Assembly: GCA_964553715.1 (NCBI GenBank)
Contig: CAZKKY010000004.1
Span: 1 to 64,000 of the forward strand
Length of the DNA: 64,000 nucleotides
Source of the DNA: JAGOJE01 sp964553715
GTDB taxonomy: Bacteria; Pseudomonadota; Alphaproteobacteria; Rickettsiales; Rickettsiaceae
Direction of reading: 5' to 3'
This document shows, piece by piece, positions 22,079 to 31,052 of the stretch. Both the position numbers and the translations under genes were made by a program. Numbering within the stretch: the stretch's first letter is position 1; each line of letters opens with the position of its first letter. The notes below the pieces were generated by a model. It was not told the DNA's origin, did not search any database, and was given only the letters and a program-made list of their open reading frames with translations.

Positions 22079-22804
22079 TTATAACATATTGCGGCCACCA
22101 TTTACAGATATGGTTTCTCCAGTTATGAATCCTGCATCATCTGCTACTAAAAATGCTACTGCTCTTGCAACTTCTTCAGGCCTACCAAGTCTTTGTATTG
22201 GTGTTAAAGCAATTATTTTATCTAATATTTCTGATGGAATTTTTGATACCATATCAGTCATGATATAACCAGGCGCAATAGCATTAACAGTAATGTGTTT
22301 TGATGCAGATTCTCTAGCAAGAGCTTTAGTTAGACCTATTATACCCGCCTTAGCGGCTGAATAATTTGTCTGCCCTGCTTGTCCTGATAAGCCGTTTACA
22401 GAACTTATACTTACAATACGCCCGAAAGACTGTTCTCTCATGGAATTTATAACAGCTCTACACATATAAAAACATGAATTAAGATTTGTATTGAGTACAG
22501 ATTGCCAGTCTTCTTCTTCCATTTTATGAAGCATTAGATCTTTTGTTATTCCTGCATTATTTACTAAAATGCTAACTTTTTTTTCAAAATGTTTCTCTAT
22601 GTCATTTACAGCATTAATACAAGAATTGTAATTTGATACATCCCATCTTTTTACATATATACCAGTAGACTCATGAAAAGCTCGTGCTACATCATCTTGA
22701 GCACCATATCCCGCTACTACTTTATACCCTAAATTATGTAATGTAGAGGAAATAGATGCTCCTATACCTCTTGTTCCACCTGTTACAATTGCTAGACGCT
22801 GCAT
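22079..22804 (-). CDS. phbB: Acetoacetyl-CoA reductase (PhbB/PhaB-like SDR)
   Basis: A 241-residue short-chain dehydrogenase. The NADP-binding TGGTRGIGASIS is at the N-terminus and the catalytic triad is Ser in VSISSVNGL with Tyr/Lys in YSAAKAGIIGL. The segment GIYVKRWDVSNYNSC and NNAGITKDLMLHKM resemble PhaB, which reduces acetoacetyl-CoA to 3-hydroxybutyryl-CoA for polyhydroxybutyrate synthesis, more closely than FabG. The polymer synthase is not in this window, so the physiological role is unproved; a FabG-like activity is the alternative. About 270 bp without a gene lie between it and efp. Confidence 0.85.
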   Translation of the reverse strand: MQRLAIVTGGTRGIGASISSTLHNLGYKVVAGYGAQDDVARAFHESTGIYVKRWDVSNYNSCINAVNDIEKHFEKKVSILVNNAGITKDLMLHKMEEEDWQSVLNTNLNSCFYMCRAVINSMREQSFGRIVSISSVNGLSGQAGQTNYSAAKAGIIGLTKALARESASKHITVNAIAPGYIMTDMVSKIPSEILDKIIALTPIQRLGRPEEVARAVAFLVADDAGFITGETISVNGGRNML

Positions 22805-22947
22805 TTGAATTTCCTATAATAATTTCAACTTAAGATATCAATGCAGAATTATTATGTCAAGATGCAGCTTGTAATTTTATTTTGCAACAAAGATAAATTC
22901 TATTAGGAGAAAACAAAGCAATTTTTGCTTACAGAATACAAATCGAA

Positions 22948-23484
22948 TTAGTGCCTACAATCTGCTGTATGTACATGCGGGGGATTAAGACGCATATGTT
23001 TTTGCATCTTTTTTATTAGTAGATCTTTTTTCATTTTAGATAGGTGATCTAGAAAAGTTTTGCCATCGAGATAATCTATTTGATGCTGTATTACACTGGA
23101 CAAAAGGCCCGAAGCTTCAAAAGTTTGATTACTACCATCTAAATCTTGGTAATTTATTTTTATCTCTTTAGGTCTTGTAATTTCTGATTCAATTCCTACA
23201 AAAGAAAGTGATCCTTCAAGTACTATATGCGTTTCTTTAGAGCTATAAATTATCTCTGGATTAATCATAACTAAATCAGAATTTTTAGTAGAGCTTGTAT
23301 TTACTGTTATTATGCGCTTTAACACCCCAACCATATTGGCCGCAATTCCATATGCTTTGTAGGAATTCATTATATATATCATTTCCTCAGCTATATTTTT
23401 TATTTCATCATCTATAACATCAACTACAGATGCTTTTTGAGAAAAAATTTTATTAGGAGCAAAAATTAAAGATAGTCTATGCAT
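22948..23484 (-). CDS. Peptide-deformylase-like protein lacking catalytic residues
   Basis: The 178-residue protein follows the peptide deformylase fold from end to end, but each of the three signature motifs is changed. Motif 1 reads YGIAANMVG (45-53), with Met where Gln is expected. Motif 2 reads EGSLS (90-94), so the metal-binding Cys is Ser92. Motif 3 reads HQIDY (134-138) instead of HExDH, losing both the catalytic Glu and the second metal-ligand His. It also ends in a short His/Cys-rich stretch, HVHTADCRH. It is probably not a deformylase; it may be a second, non-catalytic paralogue alongside a true def elsewhere. It stands alone. Confidence 0.82.
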   Translation of the reverse strand: MHRLSLIFAPNKIFSQKASVVDVIDDEIKNIAEEMIYIMNSYKAYGIAANMVGVLKRIITVNTSSTKNSDLVMINPEIIYSSKETHIVLEGSLSFVGIESEITRPKEIKINYQDLDGSNQTFEASGLLSSVIQHQIDYLDGKTFLDHLSKMKKDLLIKKMQKHMRLNPPHVHTADCRH

Positions 23485-23706
23485 ATTTCATTTACTAGTG
23501 TGTACATTATTTAAAAGCAACAAGTAACATATCAAATCAAGGTAAAAAAGCAAATAAATATCAGCTATTATAAAAATAATTGCTTGTATGAAATGATTTG
23601 AGTTTATATCAAATTTATAAAAACTGCTCGCTATCTGCACTAAAATCTGATAAAATCCCAACCGAATTTCGAAAAGACACTATGAAATCTCTATAGGTAT
23701 GCTTAT

Positions 23707-24891
23707 ATGACTCAAAAAATTAATCTTCAAGCAGCTCTTGCTTTGGTAATTTATCCTGTATTTTTGATATCTTTAGCAATTTATTATGGTATGAATTACG
23801 ATATAGGTAGTTACCAAATTCTTATTGCTATAGTTGGTTACTATGGTTCAAATATCGCTGTTGGTGTAGGCCTGCACAGACTTTGGTCTCACAATTCTTT
23901 TAAAGCCAGTAAATTGGTTGAAGTAATATTGATATTTCTAACAGCAGGAACATTGCAGGGCCCTGTTCTTGCTTGGGCATCAGATCATTACAAACATCAT
24001 AGTTTTACAGATAAAGAAGAGGACCCTCATAGCCCCTTACAAAAAGGTGGAGGAATTAAAGGCTTTCTTTGGGCACATATAGGTTGGATGTTAATTGGCG
24101 AATCCAGGTTTAAACATATAGACCGTATTACTATGGTAAAACTTGGGCGCAATTCATTGCTGCGGTTTCAATTAAAATATTATTGGGAACTTGCGATTTT
24201 TATGAATCTTATCCTTCCTATGATAATTGGTTTTTGTATTGATGGTACATTACATAGTGCATTTACTTGGTTTTTGTTTATTGGAGTTGGTAGAGCTCTG
24301 CAACAACAAGCAACATTTTGCGTTAATTCTGCTTGTCATTATTTAGGGTCTAAAAAATATTACAAAGGTACAGCTGGAGACATATGGTGGATGGCTATTT
24401 TCTTACTTGGGGAAAATTGGCATAATTTTCACCATGCTTTTCCTTCAGATTACAGAAATGGAGCCAAATGGTATCATTTTGACGTACACAAATGGATTAT
24501 CTATCTAATGGAAAAATTTGGCCTTGCTACCGATTTAGAAAAAACCCCTGAAATAAGGATTCAAGCTAAAATAAAAGACACAGCACTATATTTACAAAAT
24601 ATCCGTAAGGAAAAACTAGAAACTCTAGCAGATAAAGCAAAATATCTATCTGAAGTTTTACAAAATAAATTTACTGAATTAGAAAATTCATCTGTTAGTT
24701 TAAAGAATAATTTTTACAACTCTTTATTCGGCTTACAGGAATCTATTAAGAAAGTAATAGATGAAATAGATGTGACAATTAATATGCACAAAATACCATC
24801 TGAAAAATGGCTAAGAATTGCATATTCTAAGCTACAAAATTTGGAACATAAGTTAAACAAACTGTCTTCCATTAATTTCGCAGCTCAATAA
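23707..24891 (+). CDS. Delta-9-type fatty acid desaturase with long C-terminal extension
   Basis: A membrane di-iron desaturase that would introduce a double bond into acyl chains. The three histidine boxes are present: HRLWSH near residue 59, HYKHH near 98 and HNFHH near 242, together with two pairs of hydrophobic helices. The desaturase domain ends near residue 265. The last 130 residues are a Lys/Glu/Leu-rich, probably coiled-coil region (for example AKYLSEVLQNKFTELENSS), which is not part of the standard enzyme. It is monocistronic. The substrate could be acyl-CoA or a lipid-linked acyl group. Confidence 0.9.
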   Translation: MTQKINLQAALALVIYPVFLISLAIYYGMNYDIGSYQILIAIVGYYGSNIAVGVGLHRLWSHNSFKASKLVEVILIFLTAGTLQGPVLAWASDHYKHHSFTDKEEDPHSPLQKGGGIKGFLWAHIGWMLIGESRFKHIDRITMVKLGRNSLLRFQLKYYWELAIFMNLILPMIIGFCIDGTLHSAFTWFLFIGVGRALQQQATFCVNSACHYLGSKKYYKGTAGDIWWMAIFLLGENWHNFHHAFPSDYRNGAKWYHFDVHKWIIYLMEKFGLATDLEKTPEIRIQAKIKDTALYLQNIRKEKLETLADKAKYLSEVLQNKFTELENSSVSLKNNFYNSLFGLQESIKKVIDEIDVTINMHKIPSEKWLRIAYSKLQNLEHKLNKLSSINFAAQ

Positions 24892-25009
24892 TTTACAATA
24901 AAACAAACAAGATGAAGTCTTTCCTGAGTCATTATTTTGGATGAAAATAGTAGTAAAAAATCTATTTTCCTAATTTTATCATTTAGCCACTATATTTATA
25001 ATTTATACT

Positions 25010-26116
25010 ATGCTTAATATTAACAAACCTATTGATCAAACAACCATAGTTGTTGCTATGTCTGGCGGAGTGGATAGTTCGACTGTAGCTGCTATGTTAT
25101 GCAAAGCAGGGTATAAAGTGATAGGTATAACTTTGCAGCTTTACGACCATGGAATGACTATAGGTAAAAAAGGAGCCTGTTGCGCAGGTCAAGATATATA
25201 TGATGCCCAAGTAGTTGCGGCAAAGCTCAATATTCCTCATTATGTTCTAGACTATGAAAGTCGTTTTAAAGGGGCAGTAATTGATGATTTTGTGGATAGC
25301 TATCTTAGAGGTGAGACCCCTCTTCCATGCGTTAAGTGTAATCAATCAGTAAAATTTGTAGATTTACTTAAAGTAGCTAAAAATTTAGGAGCTGATGGTC
25401 TTGCTACTGGTCACTACGTGCGCAGAATTGAAGGTCCAGAAGGCGCTGAAATGCATATGGGTATAGACACTAAAAAAGATCAGAGTTATTTTTTATTTGC
25501 GACATCAAAAGATCAACTAAACTTTTTGTATTTTCCATTAGGTGATAAAAACAAAGAAGAGACTAGGAAAATTGCAGAAGAATCTGGTCTTGAAATTGCA
25601 AATAAGCCAGATAGTCAGGATATATGTTTTGTACCAGATAATAATTACTCAAAACTTGTAAGTAAATTAAGGCCAGATGCAGCAAAAAAGGGAAGGATAA
25701 TACATATTGATGGTTTTGACCTAGGGTCTCATGATGGCATAATAGGCTACACTATAGGACAGAGAAGAAAAATAGGAATAGCCTTTAACGAACCTTTATA
25801 TGTAATTAGCCTTGATCCTGAATCAAATATAGTGTATGTTGGCCCACAGTCTGCATTAAATAGCAGTGAATTTTTTATTAAGGAATTGAACTGGTTAGGT
25901 ACCGGAAATGGTCCTAGCAATAATCTAGAAGTCCAAGTCAAAATTAGATCAACAAGATTAGGCGTTAATGCAAAACTATTACCTATGTCTGATGGTATTG
26001 TGAAAGTAATCTTACATTCTGATGAAAAAGCTATTACTCCTGGCCAAGCTTGTGTGATCTACGACGGTACAAGAGTTTTAGGTGGTGGATGGATTACTAA
26101 AATGAAAGGAGAATGA
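25010..26116 (+). CDS. mnmA: tRNA-specific 2-thiouridylase MnmA
   Basis: MnmA transfers sulfur to U34 of tRNA-Lys, -Glu and -Gln. The 368-residue protein has the PP-loop AMSGGVDSSTVAAML at the N-terminus and the two active-site cysteines in LPCVKCNQSVKF and DSQDICFVPDNNY. The C-terminal beta-barrel domains are present (VYVGPQSALNSS, ITPGQACVIYDG). It starts a plus-strand run in which the next genes follow with 1, 19, 0 and 6 bp spacing, so it is probably cotranscribed with two amino-acid transporters, hisS and a glycosyltransferase-like gene. Confidence 0.97.
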   Translation: MLNINKPIDQTTIVVAMSGGVDSSTVAAMLCKAGYKVIGITLQLYDHGMTIGKKGACCAGQDIYDAQVVAAKLNIPHYVLDYESRFKGAVIDDFVDSYLRGETPLPCVKCNQSVKFVDLLKVAKNLGADGLATGHYVRRIEGPEGAEMHMGIDTKKDQSYFLFATSKDQLNFLYFPLGDKNKEETRKIAEESGLEIANKPDSQDICFVPDNNYSKLVSKLRPDAAKKGRIIHIDGFDLGSHDGIIGYTIGQRRKIGIAFNEPLYVISLDPESNIVYVGPQSALNSSEFFIKELNWLGTGNGPSNNLEVQVKIRSTRLGVNAKLLPMSDGIVKVILHSDEKAITPGQACVIYDGTRVLGGGWITKMKGE

Positions 26117-26117
26117 A

Positions 26118-27512
26118 ATGAACTTTTTGAAGAAAAAAACCTTTAGTTCTGTTAAAGAAAGCGGCGCAAATAGTGGTCTTGCAAAATCTTTAACAGCCTT
26201 TGACCTTGTAATGCTTGGTCTTGGTGGGATTATTGGAAGTGGAGTTTTTGTATTAACAGGCCTTGTTGCTGCTAAACACTCTGGTCCTGCTGTTATGCTT
26301 TCTTATAGTATTGCTGGTGTTGTTTGTATATTTGTTGCTCTTGCATATACAGAAATTGCAGCTATGCTTCCTACTTCAGGAAGTGTTTACACTTACTCTT
26401 ATGTAGCTTTTGGTGAAATTTTTGCTTGGATTATGGGATCTATTTTAGTATTAGAGCTTGTTGTTTCAGCAGGAGGAGTGGCTGCATCTTGGGCAGGTTA
26501 TGTTGTTGGACTGCTTAATGCAGGGGGAATGCATATTCCATCAGCATATACTTCTGTTCCTGCAAATGGAGGAATTATAAATCTTCCAGCTATTCTCATA
26601 ATTGCTTTTGTAACTTTTGTTTTGTATCTCGGTACTAAAGACAGTAAAAGACTCAATACTATTCTTGTGATGGTGAAAATGCTTGCGATAGGTGTATTTG
26701 TATTTTTCGCAGTACCTCATTTTAAAATCAGCAATTGGGATAATTTTATGCCTAATGGTTTTGACGAAGTTCTTAAAGGTGCTTCGATTTTGTTCTTTGC
26801 TTTCACAGGCTTTGGTTCTCTTGCTACTGCTGCTGAAGAGTGTAAAAATCCTAAAAGAGATTTGATGATTGGAATTATAGGCTCTCTTACTCTTTCTACT
26901 ATTGTATATGTAATAGTAGGTGGTCTTGCTACTGGTATTACATCTTTTACAAATCTTGACAATGCCCAACCTCTTGCACATGCTCTTGTGATTAATAAAA
27001 GCCATATAGGCTCTACTATTGTGGCTGTGGGAGCTGTTTGTGGAATGACTACTGTAATAATGATGAATATTTACGCTCAGTCACGTATTTTTTATGTGAT
27101 GTCTAGAGATGGATTATTACCAAAGGTATTCTCTAAATTACATCCTAAATATGATAGCCCATATTTTTCTATTATAGTTGTAGCTTTTATGGCTTCAATC
27201 ATTGGAGGTTTTTGCCCTCTAGGACTTATAGCTAGTATGTCTAGTATGTCTGCTTTAATTGATTATATTACAATTATAATGATTGTGATGCTCTTTAGAA
27301 TTACAATGCCAGATGTTCAAAGATCTTTTAAATGCCCTGGTCTTTTTGTAATAGCTCCTATTGGATTTGTTTCGTGTATTTATTTACTTGGAACTCAATT
27401 TTTTGCTAAAGATGGTAGTATAGAGGCAGTAGGACAAGCACTAATCTTGTGGATAGGATTGATGGTAGCTATTTACTTCGTAAGAGGAATATTCCGTAAG
27501 TTGGATAATTAG
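26118..27512 (+). CDS. APC-family amino acid permease
   Basis: A 464-residue inner-membrane transporter with about twelve helices, similar to the cationic amino acid transporter branch of the APC superfamily. Typical motifs are LGGIIGSGVFVLTGLVAA in helix 1, the unwound-helix region that binds substrate, and LFFAFTGFGSLATAAEECKNP around helix 6, with the conserved TAAEE-(x)-NP. The substrate cannot be assigned, though the branch often carries Arg, Lys or neutral amino acids. The ATG is one base after the mnmA stop, consistent with translational coupling. Confidence 0.92.
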   Translation: MNFLKKKTFSSVKESGANSGLAKSLTAFDLVMLGLGGIIGSGVFVLTGLVAAKHSGPAVMLSYSIAGVVCIFVALAYTEIAAMLPTSGSVYTYSYVAFGEIFAWIMGSILVLELVVSAGGVAASWAGYVVGLLNAGGMHIPSAYTSVPANGGIINLPAILIIAFVTFVLYLGTKDSKRLNTILVMVKMLAIGVFVFFAVPHFKISNWDNFMPNGFDEVLKGASILFFAFTGFGSLATAAEECKNPKRDLMIGIIGSLTLSTIVYVIVGGLATGITSFTNLDNAQPLAHALVINKSHIGSTIVAVGAVCGMTTVIMMNIYAQSRIFYVMSRDGLLPKVFSKLHPKYDSPYFSIIVVAFMASIIGGFCPLGLIASMSSMSALIDYITIIMIVMLFRITMPDVQRSFKCPGLFVIAPIGFVSCIYLLGTQFFAKDGSIEAVGQALILWIGLMVAIYFVRGIFRKLDN

Positions 27513-27531
27513 TAGTTTTGGTTTCTGCTAT

Positions 27532-28836
27532 ATGGAAAAAGTCTTAGATAGTATAAATTTGATTCAAAATCTTTTTTGGGGATATATTGGTTTCGTATTA
27601 ATATGTGCGAGTGGTATCTATCTAACTATTATATCAAAAGGCTTACAATTTAAGACGTTACGAAATTTTAAGGCTAATTTTCAGGATTTAAAAAAAGAAG
27701 GAAAAAAATCTTATCAGGAAGGAGTGCACCCATTTAAACTATATTTTGCTTCTGTTGGTGGAATGATAGGTCTTGGTAATATCATTTCAATTGGTACTGG
27801 TGTTATGATAGGTGGCCCAGGTAGTATATTTTGGATGTGGATAGCATCATTTTCTGGAATGCTTTTAAAATATTCTGAAATTTATCTGGGTGTAAAATAT
27901 AGGGTACGGAATGGTAAAAATGGCTATACCGGTGGCCCTATGTATTATTTACAAGCTGCATTTAAGAGTAAATTTTTTGCATATTTATCTGCTTTTTTGC
28001 TTTGTATATACGGAATAGAAATTTATCAATTCGTGGTACTAGTAGATCGTATCGAACATAGCTTTTTGATAAATAGAGAAATAGTGGTTTTAGGGTTACT
28101 CATCATTTCCTTATATACTGTGGTTGGTGGTGTGAAGCGTCTTGCCAATATTTGCTCTGTAATGATGCCAGTTTTCATGGTTACATATATCTTGATGTGC
28201 CTTTATATTATCTGCTCTAATTACGCGATATTACCATCAGTATTTTATGAAATAATATATGGAGCATTTAATGGCCATGCACCTTTAGGTGGTTTTGTTG
28301 GAAGCAGCATGATGATGGCATCTTATCAAGGAACTTCAAATGCTGTATATTCTGGTGATATTGGTATAGGGTACGATTCTGTAGTACAGAGCGAAACTAT
28401 GATAGTAGACCCTAAAAAACAAGCAAGAGTAGCTATATATTCTTTATTTAGTGATACCTTCATATGTATGATGACAACATTGATAATGACCATCACTGAT
28501 TCGTGGTATAAGCTAAACCATTTACCATCTGCGAATGTTGTTTCAAATGTTCTAACAAATTACTTTCCATATGCGGATTTATTTATTACTATTTTATTAT
28601 TTTTTGCTGGATTTACTACTGTTGTTGCATTTTTTACTTCTGGTATAAAGAATGCAAATTTCTTAAGTCCTAAATATGGGAAATATATATATATCACCTA
28701 TGCAATTTTTGCTTTTGTGATATTCTCTGAATATAAAGCAGATAAGATTTATCCTGTTATGCTTTTTGTTGGTGGATTTCTTGTACTTATAAACACCTGC
28801 GGGATACTCAAGTTAAGTAAAAAAATAGAGTTTTAA
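27532..28836 (+). CDS. Sodium:alanine symporter family protein (AGCS)
   Basis: A 434-residue polytopic importer of the AGCS family, which takes up alanine or glycine with sodium or protons. Family motifs include the N-terminal NLFWGYIGFVLICASGIYL, GGMIGLGNIISIGTGVMIGGPGSIFWMW (named in two parts here), YTGGPMYYLQ and YQGTSNAVYSGDIGIGYDS. The protein is close to the usual 440-480 residues. It follows the APC permease by 19 bp and its stop abuts the hisS ATG, so two amino-acid importers are coexpressed with an aminoacyl-tRNA synthetase. Confidence 0.92.
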   Translation: MEKVLDSINLIQNLFWGYIGFVLICASGIYLTIISKGLQFKTLRNFKANFQDLKKEGKKSYQEGVHPFKLYFASVGGMIGLGNIISIGTGVMIGGPGSIFWMWIASFSGMLLKYSEIYLGVKYRVRNGKNGYTGGPMYYLQAAFKSKFFAYLSAFLLCIYGIEIYQFVVLVDRIEHSFLINREIVVLGLLIISLYTVVGGVKRLANICSVMMPVFMVTYILMCLYIICSNYAILPSVFYEIIYGAFNGHAPLGGFVGSSMMMASYQGTSNAVYSGDIGIGYDSVVQSETMIVDPKKQARVAIYSLFSDTFICMMTTLIMTITDSWYKLNHLPSANVVSNVLTNYFPYADLFITILLFFAGFTTVVAFFTSGIKNANFLSPKYGKYIYITYAIFAFVIFSEYKADKIYPVMLFVGGFLVLINTCGILKLSKKIEF

Positions 28837-30054
28837 ATGAAATTACGCCCTGTACGTGGAATGAAAGATTTACTCCCAAAGGATTTTTTGATTCATGATC
28901 ATATTATTTCTATGGCAAAAAAGCGTGCTGAGCTTTATGGTTTTAAGGCAATGAATGTTCCTATCTTAGAATATACAGAGGTTTTTACTAGGACACTCGG
29001 TTCATCTTCTGATGTTGTAAGTAAAGAAATCTATAGCTTCTTTGACAAAAGCGATGATACTATTGCTCTGCGCCCTGAATTTACTGCTGGAGTTATGCGA
29101 AGTTTTATTTCATCCGGGTTATTTCATGAAGTGCCTTTGAAATTTTTTTCTCATGGTCCCTTATTTCGTTATGATAGGCCTCAAGCAGGACGTCAGAGAC
29201 AGTTTCACCAACTAAATTATGAGGCGATAGGAGCAGATGGTGTATATGCGGACGCTGAAGTAATAAGCCTTGCCCAAGATACAATTCATGACTTTGGATT
29301 TTCTGATGATGTGATTTTAGAACTCAATTCATTAGGTTCTAGTATTTCAAGGGAAAGATATCAGCAAAGTCTTGTAGATTATTTTTCAAAATATTTTGAT
29401 TCCTTATCTAATGACAGCAAACGCAGACTTGAAAAAAAACCAATGAGAATTCTGGACTCTAAGGACGAAGAAGATAAGAAAATTGTTTCTGGTGCGCCTG
29501 TTATTTCTGATAGTTATATTCCTGAAGATAGAAAATATTTTGATGATTTACAGAATCTACTTAATATTATGAATATAAAATATACAATCAACCCAAAACT
29601 GGTTAGAGGTCTTGATTACTATTGTCATACAGCTTTTGAATTTACAACAAATAAATTAGGGGCTCAGTCTGCAATTGGTGGAGGCGGAAGATATGATGGC
29701 CTATGTAAACTTATGGGCGGTCCTGATATGCCTGCTGTTGGTTTTGCTTTAGGCATTGAACGTATTGCTTTAATGAAAGAATTCTCAGTAGAAAGTGCAA
29801 GACCTTTTGTTCTCATCCCCATAGGAGATGAGAATATAGAACATGCTATCAAAATTGCTAGTATGTTACGTTCAAAGTCTATCTATACTCTTCTTGAGTA
29901 TCGTGGTAAAATATCAAAAAGAATGCAAAATGCAGATAAAGCAAATGCAAAAAAAGTAATTTTTATAGGTAGTGATGAAGTTGCAAGTGGCATGTTTAAA
30001 ACTAAAGATATGGACAATGGCACAGAATCATATTTAAGGATTGAAGAGCTTTAG
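28837..30054 (+). CDS. hisS: Histidyl-tRNA synthetase
   Basis: A class II synthetase that charges tRNA-His. The 405-residue protein shows motif 2 in [23 protein letters not shown] (two conserved arginines), the histidine-binding sequences [15 protein letters not shown] and GGGGRYDGL, motif 3 [13 protein letters not shown] and a C-terminal anticodon-binding domain. The ATG immediately follows the stop of the alanine symporter gene. Length and motifs are normal. Confidence 0.97.
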   Translation: MKLRPVRGMKDLLPKDFLIHDHIISMAKKRAELYGFKAMNVPILEYTEVFTRTLGSSSDVVSKEIYSFFDKSDDTIALRPEFTAGVMRSFISSGLFHEVPLKFFSHGPLFRYDRPQAGRQRQFHQLNYEAIGADGVYADAEVISLAQDTIHDFGFSDDVILELNSLGSSISRERYQQSLVDYFSKYFDSLSNDSKRRLEKKPMRILDSKDEEDKKIVSGAPVISDSYIPEDRKYFDDLQNLLNIMNIKYTINPKLVRGLDYYCHTAFEFTTNKLGAQSAIGGGGRYDGLCKLMGGPDMPAVGFALGIERIALMKEFSVESARPFVLIPIGDENIEHAIKIASMLRSKSIYTLLEYRGKISKRMQNADKANAKKVIFIGSDEVASGMFKTKDMDNGTESYLRIEEL

Positions 30055-30060
30055 AAATAA

Positions 30061-30996
30061 ATGACAAAAATCAAGAGAAATTTGATCTTAACTTTTGTAC
30101 TTCTAATAACTTGTATTGCATTTTACTTCACTGCATTTTATCATGTTATCCCCTCTCCTTCTCCTAAGCATAGGGATGTCTCTATGGAGGCACCGTATAA
30201 ATCAAAATATCCTAATAATATTTGGCTTATTTCTTTCGCTGATCATGGTATCCATCAAGCAAATCAAAATTACTTAAATTTTCACTCTATAAATAAGGGG
30301 TTTGATTTTATTCTAAGCTATAACAAAAAGCATATAGATCAAGAGTATTATAAAAAACATGAAAATATTTTGTATCAAAAAAGAGGGGCTGGTTATTGGC
30401 TATGGAAACCCTATTTAATAAGAAAAACTTTAGATTTAATGAATGATGGTGATATTTTATTCTATATAGATTCTGGTACTTTAATAAATGATAATGTAGA
30501 TTTTTTTATAGATAAAATGAATGAAACTAAAAATGATATGATACTATTAGAAAATTTTCATATTAATAAATACCTGACTAAAAAAGATTGTTACTTATTA
30601 ATGGATGTAGATGAGAAATATATTGAATATTATCAACTTGATGCTTCCATAGTTATTATTCGTAAATCTGCTCATTCCATATCATTTATAGATAAATGGC
30701 TTGCTTACTGCGAAAATGAACAACTTATTACAGATTCTAGGAGTGAGCAAGAATTTGAAGGATTTATTGACCACCGCCATGACCAATCTATTCTAACTTT
30801 ATTATATTATAAATATCCCAATAATATATTATTACTTGATAAAAAAGATCCTGAAATTGAATCTAAATTTTCTCAACATAGGCGCAGAGATTTTAGCTAT
30901 TCTTTAGGAGGTAAAGTACTGAATATACTTTTTATTAAAAAAAATTATAATCAACGATATGGAAAAAGCTTTTTAAAAGATAGTGATAGGAATTAA
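30061..30996 (+). CDS. Membrane-anchored glycosyltransferase-like protein
   Basis: A 311-residue protein with one N-terminal hydrophobic segment (LILTFVLLITCIAFYFTAFY, residues 9-28) and a globular domain predicted outside the membrane. RGAGYWLWKPYLIRKTLD followed by NDGDILFYIDSGT looks like the core of nucleotide-sugar glycosyltransferases: the Gly-Tyr-Trp-x-Trp-Lys-Pro segment and the short-range acidic DSG in place of DxD. Later conserved-looking parts are YYQLDASIVIIRKS and DHRHDQSILTLLYYKYP. The donor and acceptor are unknown. It follows hisS by 6 bp and converges on the secretion operon. Confidence 0.6.
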   Translation: MTKIKRNLILTFVLLITCIAFYFTAFYHVIPSPSPKHRDVSMEAPYKSKYPNNIWLISFADHGIHQANQNYLNFHSINKGFDFILSYNKKHIDQEYYKKHENILYQKRGAGYWLWKPYLIRKTLDLMNDGDILFYIDSGTLINDNVDFFIDKMNETKNDMILLENFHINKYLTKKDCYLLMDVDEKYIEYYQLDASIVIIRKSAHSISFIDKWLAYCENEQLITDSRSEQEFEGFIDHRHDQSILTLLYYKYPNNILLLDKKDPEIESKFSQHRRRDFSYSLGGKVLNILFIKKNYNQRYGKSFLKDSDRN

Positions 30997-31052
30997 AAAT
31001 ACACTATTCTGATCCTATACTATCTAAAAAAAGGCTAACATCTGATTATATA

